Source: Acanthosepion lycidas
Lineage: Eukaryota; Mollusca; Cephalopoda; Sepiida; Sepiidae
Length of the DNA: 64,000 nucleotides
Reading direction: 5' to 3'
Assembly (NCBI GenBank): GCA_963932145.1
Contig: OZ010581.1
Coordinates: 84,273,806-84,337,805, forward strand
Part shown: piece after piece, positions 13,301-22,600 of the stretch
Layout of the letters: every line of letters begins with the position of its first letter
Position numbering within the stretch: the stretch's first letter is position 1
The notes under the pieces: model-generated
The model's database searches: none
What the model was told of the DNA's origin: nothing
The model's input: only the letters and a program-made list of their open reading frames with translations
Made by a program: the position numbers and the translations under genes

Positions 13301-16300
13301 TTTGTTTTAAAGAATACAAGTAGTAAATATATCTTTGTGAAGCAATAGTGAGCAAGCAAAGCTTGCTAGTTACCTATATATTAATACACTTGGTTGAGAG
13401 GTAAACAGAACAGAGAAAAAAAACAGAGAGACAAAAAGAATGTACAACACAGAGAGGGATTGTGCAGTGAGATCATCTAAGATAAAGGCAGTTATTTGTA
13501 GTGAAGGGTTAAATCATGTTTTCTGATCTAACAATCTGTTGAAGATATTTCAGTATTTTTAAAAGAGACTATGTCACTTTTCCTATAACTATCTGAGAAT
13601 GGTCATGGGTTGAAAAATACAGAGCACAGTATTAAAAAATCCATGTAATTAGTAATCCATGTAAATCCATAGTAATTTACATGAGTCCTGCTAGTATTAA
13701 ATTATTATATTACTTTTAAGCAATATTTACATTTTTTTTCAGTTAAACATAAAATCCATTATTAATTTTTTTTGAGTTTCAAATAATTGTCAGAAGCCAA
13801 TAAAACACTAAATACACATACATTCAGTAGCTACAATGTGTCCATAAATGTTTCATTGAAAAGTACCCTGCACTTATGAAAAATGTAGTTCTTCTTAACA
13901 ATGCAGGGCTCCATACAACAATATCATGGGAAAAAATTTTGGAATTCAGTTGGTCTATTCCACACCATCTGCTATATTCACCTCATATTGCACCTATTAA
14001 TCACAGAAAAAGGCTTTGATGGGAAAAACTTTCTCTAATGAAAACCAGATTAAAGTGTCCATCAAAAATCCTTTTACATCAAAACCTGCAGAATTTTACT
14101 CAAAAGGTATCAAAGAGCTGCCAGACAAGTGGCAACAAGTTATTACAAATAATAGTTAATATATAAATGAACTTTATTTTTTTTAAGAATAAATTGATAA
14201 AAAACAAATTATTTATGACTCAACCTAGTAGAGAAAGTAGTTTCTACATCTGCATGCATTTTAAGAACTAGTTCATCAAATTGCATAAAGGGTTGCAGTT
14301 AGATAGCACAAGATTTTCAGATAGAGGTGAGTGGAATTTCATTGTTTAAAATAATGATCTTTACTGTAGGAGGTGGTGGGGTTCATGATAGATCAGCATC
14401 GTAATAGATCCCACTGGCCCTCTTTTCCTCCAAATTAGTATTTAAATATTAAACTGCTAAAAATAAATGTATACTGTAATTATAACATTGACTGCTCAAA
14501 GTCAACAAGACCAATATAATCCCATGAAACACTAAAATATTCCTTTTTGAGTTGTTGCCTGTGTGTCTCTCCTAAACTATTGTCTGCATCACTTTATATT
14601 CTTGTAAAATACCTATTTTTTTTAATCAGACTGTAAGTGTTCTGGGATTACAAAGGAAATATTTGTCGCAAATTACTTCGACAACAAAGAGAATAAGAAA
14701 ATAATAAGAGATTATAATGTTTATTTAAAATATTTTGAACCAAGCTTAACTTAGCTGCTGCACCCAAAAATGTAATTTGAAAATAAAACAAAGCAGGTCA
14801 TAAACTTTTGTCAGTTGACAGGTGATGACGGATTACGTGAGGATAATTTATTCTACAGAAAGAGAGAAGTGAAATTATTTAGATTTAAGTGAACAAATTA
14901 TTTACCTCGTCATTTTTAAGGAAAACTTTCAGCGCTCTAATTTTTTTTTGTACTTAGTATATATTATAAAGAAATTAAAATAAGACTGTTAAGAGTGAGA
15001 TTAAATTTCATAAGAAGGGTATCTAATTAATTTAGATGTACCTTTCTTATGAAATTTTATCAGAAGTGTACATAAAATATTATAATTTTATGTACATTTA
15101 TTACATTTTACTGTTAGTTGTATTTCCATTCATTTTATTATTAACTAGCAGCATGGCCCAGCATTGCCCGTGCTTGATTCATAAATTGTACAACTCATAC
15201 AGCAATCGCTATCGCTTAAAATATTTTTGCCCTTCCTTGCCTTTAAAGGAGTGCCCTTTGCCGTGCTGATGTTGCTACATGCCTATGCCTACTTCTTGCC
15301 TATTTAACACTGAATTTTTTCTAAGCTCTATACTAGACATTAAATGTTACGAAAAAAGAACTAAACAAAATGAACACAAAACGATCAGCTTTAAAAAAGG
15401 ACTCATAACTGGAAAAACCGAATGAAAAAAGAATGTTAACAAATACTTTTTCACACCCAACCCAGTTCTGCAGAATCAGAATCAACGTTGAGTTAGAGCA
15501 AGCGAATGAGCCAATTGGCGTAAAGTGCCATACAGATTTAAATTTTACCCACTTGTGACAAATGCAGCTATCGATTTTTTTTGCATGCTAGTTAACATTT
15601 GTGTCAGTCAGCTGTTGGCTCTCATGCTGGTCAATAGAATCTTCCTGCCTATTCGTTGCAGCCAGCTATGGGCTCTCACTCTGGCCAGAAGAAAATGGCC
15701 GCAAACTACATGAAAACTGCCATAGAAGCATGAAAAAAATCGATTATTTCCACTATTGATGGGAGTTGGGAAATGCAAAGTTAGTCTTGGCCTTCCCGCT
15801 AACTTGGAGCATGTGCATGTAAATTTTGGTGCAAATCTGTCGAAAATTGTGTCCATGCATTCGTTACACACACACACACACACACACACATCCTGCCTTT
15901 TATAGATAGAGATTTTGATATTTCATTTATGAAAAAATGTCATAACTGAGATTAATATAAAAATAAGATCATATAAATTTCATAAGATGATACTGATACT
16001 TGTAGGTACCCTTCTCAGTTGAAATTGAAAAATCAAATTAACTTCTCCACAGGTGTTTCGCAAAAAGTAAAGACCTTAACAGCAGAGAACAATGCTTAAC
16101 TCAAATAATACAACTTAATTGTATTTTGGTTGGTCTTCCATACTTTATAATTACAGCCCGATTATAAACACAAAATTACATTTCTTAATTACTGTGGGTC
16201 TTCTGATTACTCAAACAAAACTATACAATTTACAATGTGGCAAAAAAAAATAAAAAGGTCTATCTCATAAGGATATTTACAAAAGTGGATGCGGCTTTTA

Positions 16301-18562
16301 ACTAATTTTATATTTTAACAACTTAAATGTAAAAATCTATTATAATTAAAGAAATAACAAATAATTGTATTAAAAATTCATTTTTCATTGAAAAAAGTTT
16401 TTGCTTTCAGAAAATATCATACATATTCATAAAAGCAAATAAAAGCATTTGAAATTAACTTTGTTTTATTGAGTTCTGTATGTTACAATTCAGAGCTGAT
16501 TTTCAGGTGGGTGGGGGTCCAATTAAAAAAAAAAAAAAAAAAATGATTTGCATTCTTCAAAACTTTGTGCTTTTATTGTAATCACTAAACTGTATTTGAT
16601 CGAATTTCTAGTTTTCATAAAATTAGTTATGGGGGGGGGTAATAAATATATAAAAAAAATATTTCTGCCATGACTTTAATAATAATAATAAAAAATTATT
16701 ATTTATAATAATTTCCATCATCTATGGGTAAATTTTCATTTTAACACCCGAGCGCAAATATCCCTTCGAATTTTTCCCCAAATAGTCTTATTTCCGTGCA
16801 AATGTATATGCTGAACTTAAATCAACAATTAGATATTAAAGAAACCTACCTTTTTGTATGTTAACGACCCGAAAAAAATCGGACTTTTTCCTGGTCTTTC
16901 GTCAGCCATTACCGGCTTATTGATAAGTAATTAAGTGCTGAATCCTGTCGGTGGACGTATACAATTTGGGCCTATTTACTCCCTTCACAGTAATTCCTTG
17001 TAGTTAACTTTCAAATTTTTAGGGTTAGGTGTTTTTTTTTGTTATTCTTTTATTTGTCGATGTTTAGTTTATTTGAAAGTTAACTTTATTCTTAAATTAA
17101 GTACAAAAAAAAAAAAAAAAAAAAAAAAAAAATCGCTTTACGGAAGCTCGTACTAATTTCTGAAAGAAAATAGTTCAGCAGTAAGTGACGCTCGGGTGTT
17201 AAAATGAAAATTTACCCATCTATGAATAGTTTCATTAACATCCGACAATTATTTATATTTTTGCAAGATTTTCCAAATTAATGTGTCATACCAAAAAAAC
17301 GTGCTAAAAATTGTATGTTATTTTACTAGTTCCGGTGATACAAACAAAGAGAAACAAGTTGTTTTTTTTTTAATCAAAATTTAATGTTCTAAAAAGAAGT
17401 AAAAAATTTTAAAAATAATTAAAAAAAAACAAACTTTGGTCTTTCCTCTTAATAAGAACAAACATTTAGACGATAAAATTTCGTTTTCGTCAAGTTTGGC
17501 GTCTTTTTCATCATGCCATGCTATTTGTTTTTTAGCGATCTCATGGAGTTACCAATTGTTTTGTATTTTTTACCTTGATTCGAAAACGTTTGGGGACCAT
17601 ATTGCCTGATAAAGTTAGAGGACATTAGGTAAAACAAAAAACTTTCAATTCAACCAAAATGTTTGAAATTCTGATATGAATTCTTCAAGGAATTTGTAGA
17701 ACAACCAAGTTTTGAGGGCTTTGTGGATTACACGCTATTATTAATTGCAGGGCTTAAAACAAGAAAAGTTTTATTTTCATTAAAACTTAAGACAAGAAGA
17801 GTTAATATTTGAACTTTGAATTAATTCAAAGATTATGCAAATTATTTTTCACTAATGTTTTTAAAATTAGGGATCCGAAGTAAAAGTTAACAGAAAATAA
17901 TAAATCCAAGAAATAAATATTTCCTACAAAATAGATTTTTACAATAGCCATGAATGAAATTTTATGCAGAAAACTTTAAATTGAAAGAGTGAAGAAATTC
18001 GGTAAGAGTTATAACTTATCTCCCAGGTAAGTTTTAGAATTTAGACCAGAAACAAAATACTTTCTAACACAAATGATAAATCAAAAATATGTCCAGCATA
18101 AATGAAGTTAACAACATGAGTAAAATGAAGAAGATAATTTAACTCGAATTTGATTTTGAAAAAGTGTCCTGCTGGATTGCTCATGAAATTTGACACCAGT
18201 ACATCCTGAAGTAATACGAATAATACTAAAAAAAGTCAAGGTCAGTTTACATTTTAAATACCACTTTTTTGTTAACAATTTTACCAATATATATACGAAC
18301 CAAACGTTTTCTCTAAAAATTCAAAATTCGGTTTTCCTTCATGCGTCACCCATTCAGTTCGACTTTTCCAAAACTGAGTGATTTGAGGAGCCAAAATACA
18401 CGGTTTGTTCGGAAGCAAATAACGTATAAAAAATTCTTCATAGGATATCATGTCTTTTACATAATCAATTGATTCAGACAGTTGTGAACATCGCTTTTCA
18501 AGAATATCATCTAAACTCAGTTTACTTGGACAGGAATTTCCACTGCTCTTACACTTTGCCAT
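1..18562 (-). CDS. JMJD4: JMJD4-like 2-oxoglutarate/Fe(II) oxygenase gene, seven coding exons, C-terminus beyond window
   Basis: The exons are 18562-18301, 8714-8549, 7451-7320, 6845-6760, 5367-5186, 1479-1336 and 272-1 (still open at the window edge), read on the minus strand. Each junction has AG acceptor and GT donor and the phases agree, giving about 414 codons; human JMJD4 is about 460. Seen in the sequence: the JmjC iron-binding H-x-D (His191, Asp193, in PFHAD), the distal His284 in SINHNW, the lysine-bearing NICGQKRWLLFPPG stretch, and the family signature NPGEILFVPSRWHHQVWN. An N-terminal cupin-like segment contains CLYLKDWHF. All metal ligands are present, so the enzyme should be active. 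Known for the family: human JMJD4 hydroxylates a lysine of the release factor eRF1 and helps translation termination. The start codon at 18562 opens the first conserved exon; its context is weak at -3 but has G at +4. Intron 1 is about 9.6 kb and full of repeats. Confidence 0.92.
478..532. repeat. Short palindrome in the last JMJD4 intron
   Basis: Two arms of about 25 bases (ending ...ACCTTATTCTTTTG and CAAAAAGAATAAGGT...) are almost perfect reverse complements with nearly no loop. The origin is unclear; it could be a tiny MITE relic. The rest of 273-1335 is AT-rich intron in which I see nothing else. Confidence 0.55.
1336..1479 (-). CDS. JMJD4: JMJD4 coding exon 6 (distal iron-binding histidine)
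   Basis: The acceptor is CTTTCAG and the donor GTAAAT. Exactly 48 codons encode KDTISINHNWLNGCCIDLNW and further on EDWHQQCQ. SINHNW holds the third Fe(II) ligand, His284. Human JMJD4 has DTISINHNWVNGFN at this point. Confidence 0.93.
2119..3331 (+). mobile_element. Short Ty3/Gypsy (K02A2.6/Mag-like) relic flanked by LTR-type repeats
   Basis: Direct repeats starting TGTTATGGCACC lie at 2119-2213 and 3236-3331, the second preceded by a purine-rich tract, as expected for an LTR. The right LTR may extend beyond 3331. Between them lies pol-like coding text: a protease-tail/RT-start piece (LLGTDWI, FPTVFSPGLGTC, IDKELDRLEKTG) followed by a basic Lys/Arg-rich tail. At about 1.2 kb it is far shorter than a complete element and clearly broken. 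It sits antisense in a JMJD4 intron. A 35-base A run occupies 2941-2975. Confidence 0.7.
3537..3631. mobile_element. MADE1-like mariner MITE, copy 1
   Basis: A 95-bp near-perfect palindrome starts TTAGGTTGGTGCAAAA, ends in its reverse complement with one change, and is flanked by TA on both sides (3535-3536, 3632-3633). The end sequence is the one known from the cecropia-type mariner Hsmar1 and its human MITE MADE1. It lies in JMJD4 intron 5, between exons 6 and 5. It has no coding capacity. Confidence 0.9.
3690..4310 (+). repeat. Unclassified GC-richer block, possibly an LTR relic
   Basis: This block stands out from the AT-rich intron by its base composition. On the plus strand it contains a TATA-like CGCATAAATTGAG and, about 75 bases later, a donor-like GAGGTAAGT. 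The layout resembles the LTR leader of the Gypsy element at 40.7 kb (ATAAATA, then a CTAAGGTAGG donor). No partner copy is seen in the window, so the call is tentative. Confidence 0.3.
4515..5121. mobile_element. Foldback element with long imperfect terminal inverted repeats
   Basis: The left arm 4515-4675 and right arm 4978-5121 are reverse complements over most of their length. Matching blocks in order: TTTTTCCCTTGA, GGCAATGTTTATT, CTTAAAAAGC, ATGATTAGA and GTTCTTGAGAATTTAC. The 300-base centre is AT-rich with no open reading frame. The arms have diverged by small indels, so it is old. It lies next to the donor of JMJD4 exon 5. The superfamily cannot be assigned because the outer boundary and target duplication are unclear. 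Confidence 0.7.
5186..5367 (-). CDS. JMJD4: JMJD4 coding exon 5
   Basis: It encodes QENHLRDKFGRLPFDVTSND and ends in PGEILFVPSRWHHQVWNM just before a GTAAGT donor. It aligns with human ...LRDRHGNLPYDVTS...GEMVFVPSGWHHQVHNL. The acceptor (CTATGAAG) has a poor polypyrimidine tract, so this upstream boundary is the least certain of the set, although the phase fits exactly. A foldback element ends only 64 bases from the donor side. Confidence 0.9.
5368..6759. other. JMJD4 intron 4, AT-rich
   Basis: There is no convincing gene. The plus strand at about 5718-5870 translates to an open stretch with TWKAVVEQDPKFSLKTHV that I do not recognise, followed by a 20-base A run near 5941. This could be a retroposed fragment. 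The rest is AT-rich. Confidence 0.5.
6760..6845 (-). CDS. JMJD4: JMJD4 coding exon 4 (HxD iron-binding motif)
   Basis: Preceded on the minus strand by a long T tract and CAG, followed by GTAGGC. It encodes TPFHADVFHSYSW and NICGQKRWLLFPPG. His191 and Asp193 are the first two Fe(II) ligands of the JmjC fold, and the nearby lysine is at the position expected to contact 2-oxoglutarate. Confidence 0.93.
7320..7451 (-). CDS. JMJD4: JMJD4 coding exon 3
   Basis: The acceptor ends in TTGGTAG and the donor is GTGAGT. It encodes DFPEYVAYTTPVYFQSDWLN and DDDYRFVYMGPKGSW, the segment that leads into the JmjC metal site. The length of 132 bases is in phase with exons 2 and 4. Confidence 0.92.
7690..8400. 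repeat. Internally repeated GC-richer block (imperfect tandem units about 240 bp)
   Basis: Words recur with a spacing of about 235-245 bases: GGCCACCTGCCAACATGCAG at about 7800 against AGAGCCACCTGTTGACATGCAG near 8048; CCAGCTTTGATATTGCCAGG near 7906 against CCAGCTTTGGGCTCCCACCAGG near 8141. A shorter 110-120 base echo (GATTTATAACACC) occurs near 8187 and 8298. It contains no supported coding region; the small open frames on both strands are by-products. It lies in JMJD4 intron 2. Confidence 0.55.
8549..8714 (-). CDS. JMJD4: JMJD4 coding exon 2
   Basis: The acceptor TTTTTGCAG lies just above 8714 and the donor GTTAAT just below 8549. It encodes KVSVPVAVCDNEEF, DYLDYWKKYI and CLYLKDWHF, which match the human JMJD4 order VPVA...YITYWKEYI...CLYLKDWHL. 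The 166-base length keeps the frame with both neighbours. Confidence 0.92.
9840..10300. repeat. Unclassified GC-richer dispersed-repeat-like block
   Basis: The base composition is distinct from the surrounding intron, with short open frames on both strands and no recognisable protein. It may be a worn LINE tail or other dispersed repeat; no second copy is present in the window. The flanking 8715-9840 is AT-rich intron 1. Near 9420 there is a TIR-like AGGTCATCCCATTAGTAATG that I could not pair. Confidence 0.35.
10338..10368. repeat. (TA)n microsatellite
   Basis: An uninterrupted run of alternating A and T in JMJD4 intron 1. Confidence 0.95.
10870..11160 (+). repeat. Dispersed repeat family X, copy 1
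   Basis: It shares an ordered set of words with 17260-17570 and 54790-54980: a TTAAAATTT...GTTCTAAA region, CTTGCCTCTTAATA, TTTTTTTCATCATG, and TTTTTAGCAAATCTTTGGAG. No protein was recognised. Members have diverged to perhaps 65-75 percent by eye. This is probably an old non-coding element or LINE 3' part. Confidence 0.6.
11947..12990. repeat. ABAB tandem duplication, two units of about 520 bp
   Basis: A block beginning TATTTACT..GTTGTGATACAAGG occurs at 11947 and 12466 (A type) and a related half-unit at about 12285 and 12806 (B type). A halves share CTTGGGCAGCTGTTCCCC and CACTCTGCCCAAAGACAGAG. B halves share TAGTCATAGCC, GATACTACCAG and GGACGGATCCCTG. All four halves share TTGTGA(T/C)A(C/G)AAGG near the start, so the unit itself arose from an older duplication. 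The small open frames here are not supported as genes. It lies in JMJD4 intron 1. Confidence 0.75.
13830..14170 (+). pseudogene. Mariner transposase relic (C-terminal part)
   Basis: Plus-strand translation gives PALMKNVVLLNNAGLHTT followed by YSPHIAPINH and later LPDKWQQVI-like text. This follows the order of mariner transposases (catalytic D block with HDNARPH, then YSPDLAPSDYH, then LPERWQKVI). The third catalytic acidic residue region reads N-H rather than S-D-Y-H, and stops interrupt the frame. The N-terminal half was not found. It lies antisense in JMJD4 intron 1. Confidence 0.75.
15003..15096. repeat. Two adjacent hairpins
   Basis: The first is 15003-15058, with arms AATTTCATAAGAAGGGTA and a near-reverse complement TACCTTTCTTATGAAATT. 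The second is 15067-15096, TGTACATAAAAT facing ATTTTATGTACA, perfect 12-base arms. Nothing else is seen in 14180-15000. Confidence 0.7.
15143..15913 (+). repeat. Dispersed repeat starting ACTAGCAGCATGGCCCAGCA
   Basis: GC-richer block bounded by ACTAGCAGCATGGCCCAGCATT-type text on the left and CCTTTTATAGATAGAGA on the right, with a (CA)n run at 15866-15890. Start and end resemble those of many interspersed non-autonomous repeats of invertebrates, but I cannot name the family. Small open frames inside are not genes. Confidence 0.45.
16727..17216. mobile_element. hAT-like MITE, copy 1
   Basis: A perfect 28-base terminal inverted repeat (GGTAAATTTTCATTTTAACA...) lies at 16727-16754 and 17189-17216. 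It is flanked by a perfect 8-base duplication CATCTATG (16719-16726 and 17217-17224). Eight-base duplications are typical of hAT (also P) transposons. The 490-base body has no open reading frame and includes a 30-base A run near 17105. It lies in JMJD4 intron 1. Confidence 0.9.
17260..17570 (+). repeat. Dispersed repeat family X, copy 2
   Basis: Ordered matches to 10870-11160: GATTTTCCAAATTAATGTG, TCAAAATTTAATGTTCTAAA, CTTTCCTCTTAATA, TCTTTTTCATCATG and TTTTTTAGCGATCTCATGGAG. Non-coding. The following 17570-18300 is AT-rich intron with nothing recognised. Confidence 0.6.
18301..18562 (-). CDS. JMJD4: JMJD4 coding exon 1
   Basis: Starts at the ATG (MAKCKSSGNS...) and ends in ...FLEKTFG with a GT donor directly after 18301. 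It encodes residues 1 to 87, including ISYEEFFIRYLLPNKPCIL, a stretch typical of the start of JmjC hydroxylases of this family. It ends in phase 1, which matches the acceptor of the next exon. The bases just above 18562 should be the 5' UTR; no TATA box was recognised. Confidence 0.9.
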
Positions 18563-19379
18563 AGAGAGAAACTCGTGTTACTGTAGTCACTGTAGTGTAG
18601 TGTTACGTCTTTCTTTTTTTTCTGTGTGTATGTTCAAAATTAGGAATTTGAAATATCGAATCTGTTAAGTGTAGAAATTCAGTATCAAAATTTAAATTAC
18701 TTTCTTAATTCTATGTATGTATATATTAACTAAAAAAAACTCATGAGTTTAGTTAATAAAAAGCTATAAGTATCCCGCAGAAAATGGATTCATAAACTTC
18801 TATTGCTACATACTTTTTAAAATGTGAGTACAGCATTTTTAAATAAAATATTATTAATAATTGTATTTTAAAATAATTTTACTAATGAAATAAAAGTTTT
18901 ATTAATTTGTACGTAGGAAAATAATTTTCTCCAGTTATTTTTTAGTTAACTAGTACAAGACTAAGTGAAGTCTTTATTTTATTTTTTTCTGAATTAAATC
19001 CTCTTTTTTTTTTGTTTCATTAACTTAGTAAACCACTAAAAAAATTCTTATTAACGAACAAAGTAACATCTCATATGACCACAGAAGTCCTTGGTGTAAA
19101 TTGGCCACCCACATCATGGTATCAGGTATATACAATAAATATTTTTTTTTTAAATAAATTTATTTATACAGCTACTAGTTGAATTTACTATCCTAAATTT
19201 TCAGAGCAGTCAAAATAGTAGTTGAACCATTGAAAAATGATATGATAAGCTCAGTAAATATTTGCTACAAATAATTAATTTCTTTTTCCATTAATCCTTT
19301 ATTTAATTTTGTATTCAATAATGGCTTTTATTGAAATAAGATTTATTTAAACAAGATAATCTTGTCTAATTATCAATCT

Positions 19380-19945
19380 GTGGACTCTTCCACAACAACC
19401 TAGTTAACCCCTGCTAGGAAATGCACTATTCCTCTTATAATTTTCACCATCACAATCTAGCAAAATATATAACAAGTATTCATTGGTCAGTTCCGACCAA
19501 TCAAACCGCCTGCACGCGACCAATTTGTTTTTCAGCTCATATGCTGGGAACCTGTCACGTGGTACACGACCATTATATAAACCCAACACGTGTAAACTCC
19601 CTCGAGTAGTTTCTTTTCATTCATCTCTCTCTCAAGCAAGTATGAACTCTGAACTCTTTACAACTCACAATTCCAAACTTTCTTCTAAATTACAGTTTAA
19701 TATGAACTCAGGTACAACTATTACCTAATCAAAGGGACACGACTCTGTCCTACCTTTATAGTTCACATGCATGTATATTAAATATTAATAAATTCAGTTA
19801 TGTTTCGAAATCATTCCGTTCAGTTTTGTATTTTATACCATGTGCTATTTACGTCAAATATAAATTGCATTGCATCCACACATTGTCCTTAATCCCACCT
19901 TTCCTAGCCAAAGTTAAATACTGATAACACTGTCATTACAACAAT
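19380..19945 (+). promoter_or_regulatory. LTR-like promoter block, possible solo LTR
   Basis: A GC-richer island contains a CACGTG-bearing stretch, a clear TATA box (ATTATATAAACC, about 19573) and a following pyrimidine-rich CTCTCTCTC. Downstream lie AATATTAATAAATTC-type polyadenylation-like sequences. This order suits an LTR or a small promoter. Candidate ends are TGTGG... and ...TTACAACA, but no target duplication was confirmed and no internal coding part adjoins. It lies about 0.8 kb upstream of the JMJD4 start, facing away from that gene. Confidence 0.35.
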
Positions 19946-20180
19946 GGTAAAACTGTCGCTACAAATCTTTACAGTAAAATTTACTGAAGTCACTTTTTTT
20001 AGTTTTATCAATATTTTGTTTTTACTGGACTCACTGGAGTTTGGAGTATTTTGTAGTTACTTTCTTCACTATATGATTTTTAAGTTCTTTAAGGTAAATT
20101 TGAAAGTTGTTAGACTATTTTAAAAAGACTGTTTAAAAGTCCATTTTTTTTTTTTTTTTAACTTTTATTATTCATTATTT

Positions 20181-20838
20181 GGTAAATTTGCTTTTTAAGC
20201 CCCGTGCTAAATATCTATTAAAATTTTCACAAATTGTCTTATTCCTGTGTAAATGTACATGCTGAACTCAAATTAACAATTAAATTATGAAAAGAACCTA
20301 CCGTTTTGAAGTTATGTTAAGAAAATTTCGGACTTCTTGTCGGTCATTCGTCTGCCATTACTGTCATAATTTTTAGTAATTCACTGTGGGGTACTTCCGT
20401 TGGCGTAAGCAGAAACTTTGGCCTGTTTACTTCTTTTACAGACTTTCGGTGCAGAAATCACTATGCACTGTTATAAATCTTTTTTTTTTTTTTTTTTTTT
20501 TTTGATAAGTGTATTATTATTTGACATAAAACTTTAAATGAAAACAAATTCAATAATACAATAAAACCTGTTTTTCTGTGTAGAATAGCAATGACAAATA
20601 AAAAAAGAAGAAAAAGAACAATAAATAATACAATAAAGCATAAATAATACAATAAAGCATTTTTTTAATTAGGGTTGAGGTTAGCCTAGGGGTCAAGGTT
20701 ACTAACCCCTAACCTAACGGTAGGTTTTATATCATAATTTAATTGTTATCATAAGTTCAGCATGTACATTTACACAGAAATATGATGATTTTGGAAAATT
20801 TTAAGATATTTATTATGGGGATTAAAAAGCAAATTTAC
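20181..20838. mobile_element. hAT-like MITE, copy 2, with long inverted ends
   Basis: The ends GGTAAATTTGCTTTTTAAGC and GATTAAAAAGCAAATTTAC pair. The inversion continues inward for roughly 150 bases (TGTGTAAATGTACATGCTGA against TCAGCATGTACATTTACACA). The left part also matches copy 1 at 16760-16990. No clear 8-base duplication remains. It carries a poly-T run at 20480-20503 and a TTAGGG-like stretch near 20670. Confidence 0.75.
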
Positions 20839-21279
20839 TATTTAACTTAGATAAATTGATTTTATTTGCTTGAAAACAATATAGTAATTATTTATTTAAA
20901 AATATTGGAGGGTGGGCTTAGGCCCCCTCTCCCTTCAAGAAAGTATGGCCCTGGTATTGTTGTTGGGGTTTTATTGGGACCCCCATAGTTAATAATAATA
21001 TCTTTTTAAAAATATTGGGGCAGGAGGCCTAGATCCCTTTCTATTTACCAACCTCCCCACAAAGCAAGATGTGGCACAAGTCCAGTTTTTAACGTTAGCT
21101 CAGCCAAAAATTGCCCAGGGTTGAGTTTTTCTACCTTCCCTAATGAGACTTTGCCCTTCGGCATAGCCTTGTCTGGGTTCCTTTCTGGCTGGAGACTGAG
21201 AGTTCAACAAGACATAAAGAAGAGAAAGCCTCCCCTTCTTCAAGTACAGAGCTTACCAGCTTTGTGTAATTAGATTAAC

Positions 21280-22119
21280 TGCTGATCACTTCCATCGCGC
21301 AATCATAACTTTTTGGCCTATTTACTGCTTTTACTCGTCTAAATTACTGCACACTATTGTAAAGCAATGACATGTGGACAATTTTTTTTTTGATAAGTGT
21401 CGTTTTATTTATAACAGAACAATGTCAAGTGTTGTTTTATTTTTAACAGAAAACCCTTTCTTTCTGTGTAGAAAAGCGGACAAATTAAAAAACGAATTTA
21501 AATAATACAATAAAACCTTATTTTGTTCCTAGCATTTTTTTATTTTGTAATTTTATTTTGTACATAATCATGCTCTTTACAAAGGGTTAGGGTTAAGTTT
21601 AGGATTAGAGTTGGGGTTAGTGTTTTTTTTTATTTTAATTTGTTTAAGTTAGGGTTCTTTCATTTTAAGGTTTTAGTTTAGGGTTAGGAGTTAGGGTTTT
21701 TTATTTTAATTTGTTTAGGTTAGGATTCTTTTATTTTAATTTTTTTTTATTTAAAAAGAAAACTTTCCTATAAAACAAACCACAGTAGAAAGAAGACGAG
21801 TAAGATCAGTTAAGAGCAGTTAAAAGGCCATTGTCATTGCTTTACAATAGTGCACAGTAATTTAGACAAGTCACAGGAGTAAAAGCAGTAAATAGGCCAA
21901 AAAGTTATGATTGTGTGACGGAAGTGATCTGCATTGAATCTAATTACAGATTAAATGAATGACCATGAGTGAGTCCGAATTTTTCTTGTTGATGACTCCA
22001 AAATGGTAGGTTTTATCATAATTGTTATTTCAAGTTCAGCATGTGCATTTACACAGAAATATGACAATTTCAGAAAATTTAAATAGTTATTTAGTGTGGG
22101 GATTAAAAAGCAAATTTAC
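21280..22119. mobile_element. hAT-like MITE family, copy 3, left end lost
   Basis: The right end GATTAAAAAGCAAATTTACT at about 22100-22119 matches copy 2, as does CAGCATGTGCATTTACACAG. Inside, 21283-21370 and 21828-21932 are inverted copies of each other (TCATAACTTTTTGGCCTATTTACTGCTTTTACT and complement). The expected left terminus was not found. Confidence 0.65.
21584..21730. repeat. Degenerate telomere-like TTAGGG tract inside MITE copy 3
   Basis: Several TTAGGGTTAG, TTAGGATTAG and GGGGTTAG words occur in a T-rich setting, in two repeated sub-blocks each followed by ATTTTAATTTGTTTA(A/G)GTTAGG. They lie within the MITE body and are therefore an element component rather than a chromosome end. 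Confidence 0.6.
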
Positions 22120-22600
22120 TGTTTTTTCTTGTAAGTTTCTTTTTAAATAAATGTTTAAAAAAGGATAAATTATTATTTTGGTGGGAGGGGTAGATTTTAG
22201 GGTAAATTTGCTTTTTTTTTCTTCTTCTTAAACTTTCTCTGAAGACTTAAAGGGAAACTTACCTTCAGTAACTTTGTTATCTATGCGTCCTTTATTTCTG
22301 GGAAATGCTACCTGCCATTTCAGCAGGAAGAGAGAAACAAACCTCCTCTTCCTAGCTTCCAACTGCCTGCTACTGTCCAGTAGCAGTTCTCCTTTCCTCT
22401 TCAAAGAGGACGGTTGACATTTGAACAGTCCAATCACAGCCCATAAAAATATATCAGCCGGTTCTTAGGGCCAGTAACACAGTAGAATCTTTTTTTTCTT
22501 CCTTCATCTCAAAATTTTCAAGCTCTCCCAACAACCAAAAAAAAATTATTTTTCTTTTCTTAGCATGATCTACATAAAATCAAAAAAAAAACTAAGTATT

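Noticed and set aside
21584-21730. Possible chromosome end or interstitial telomere fusion
   Set aside because: The TTAGGG words are degenerate, few, and embedded in a MITE body rather than in a tandem array.
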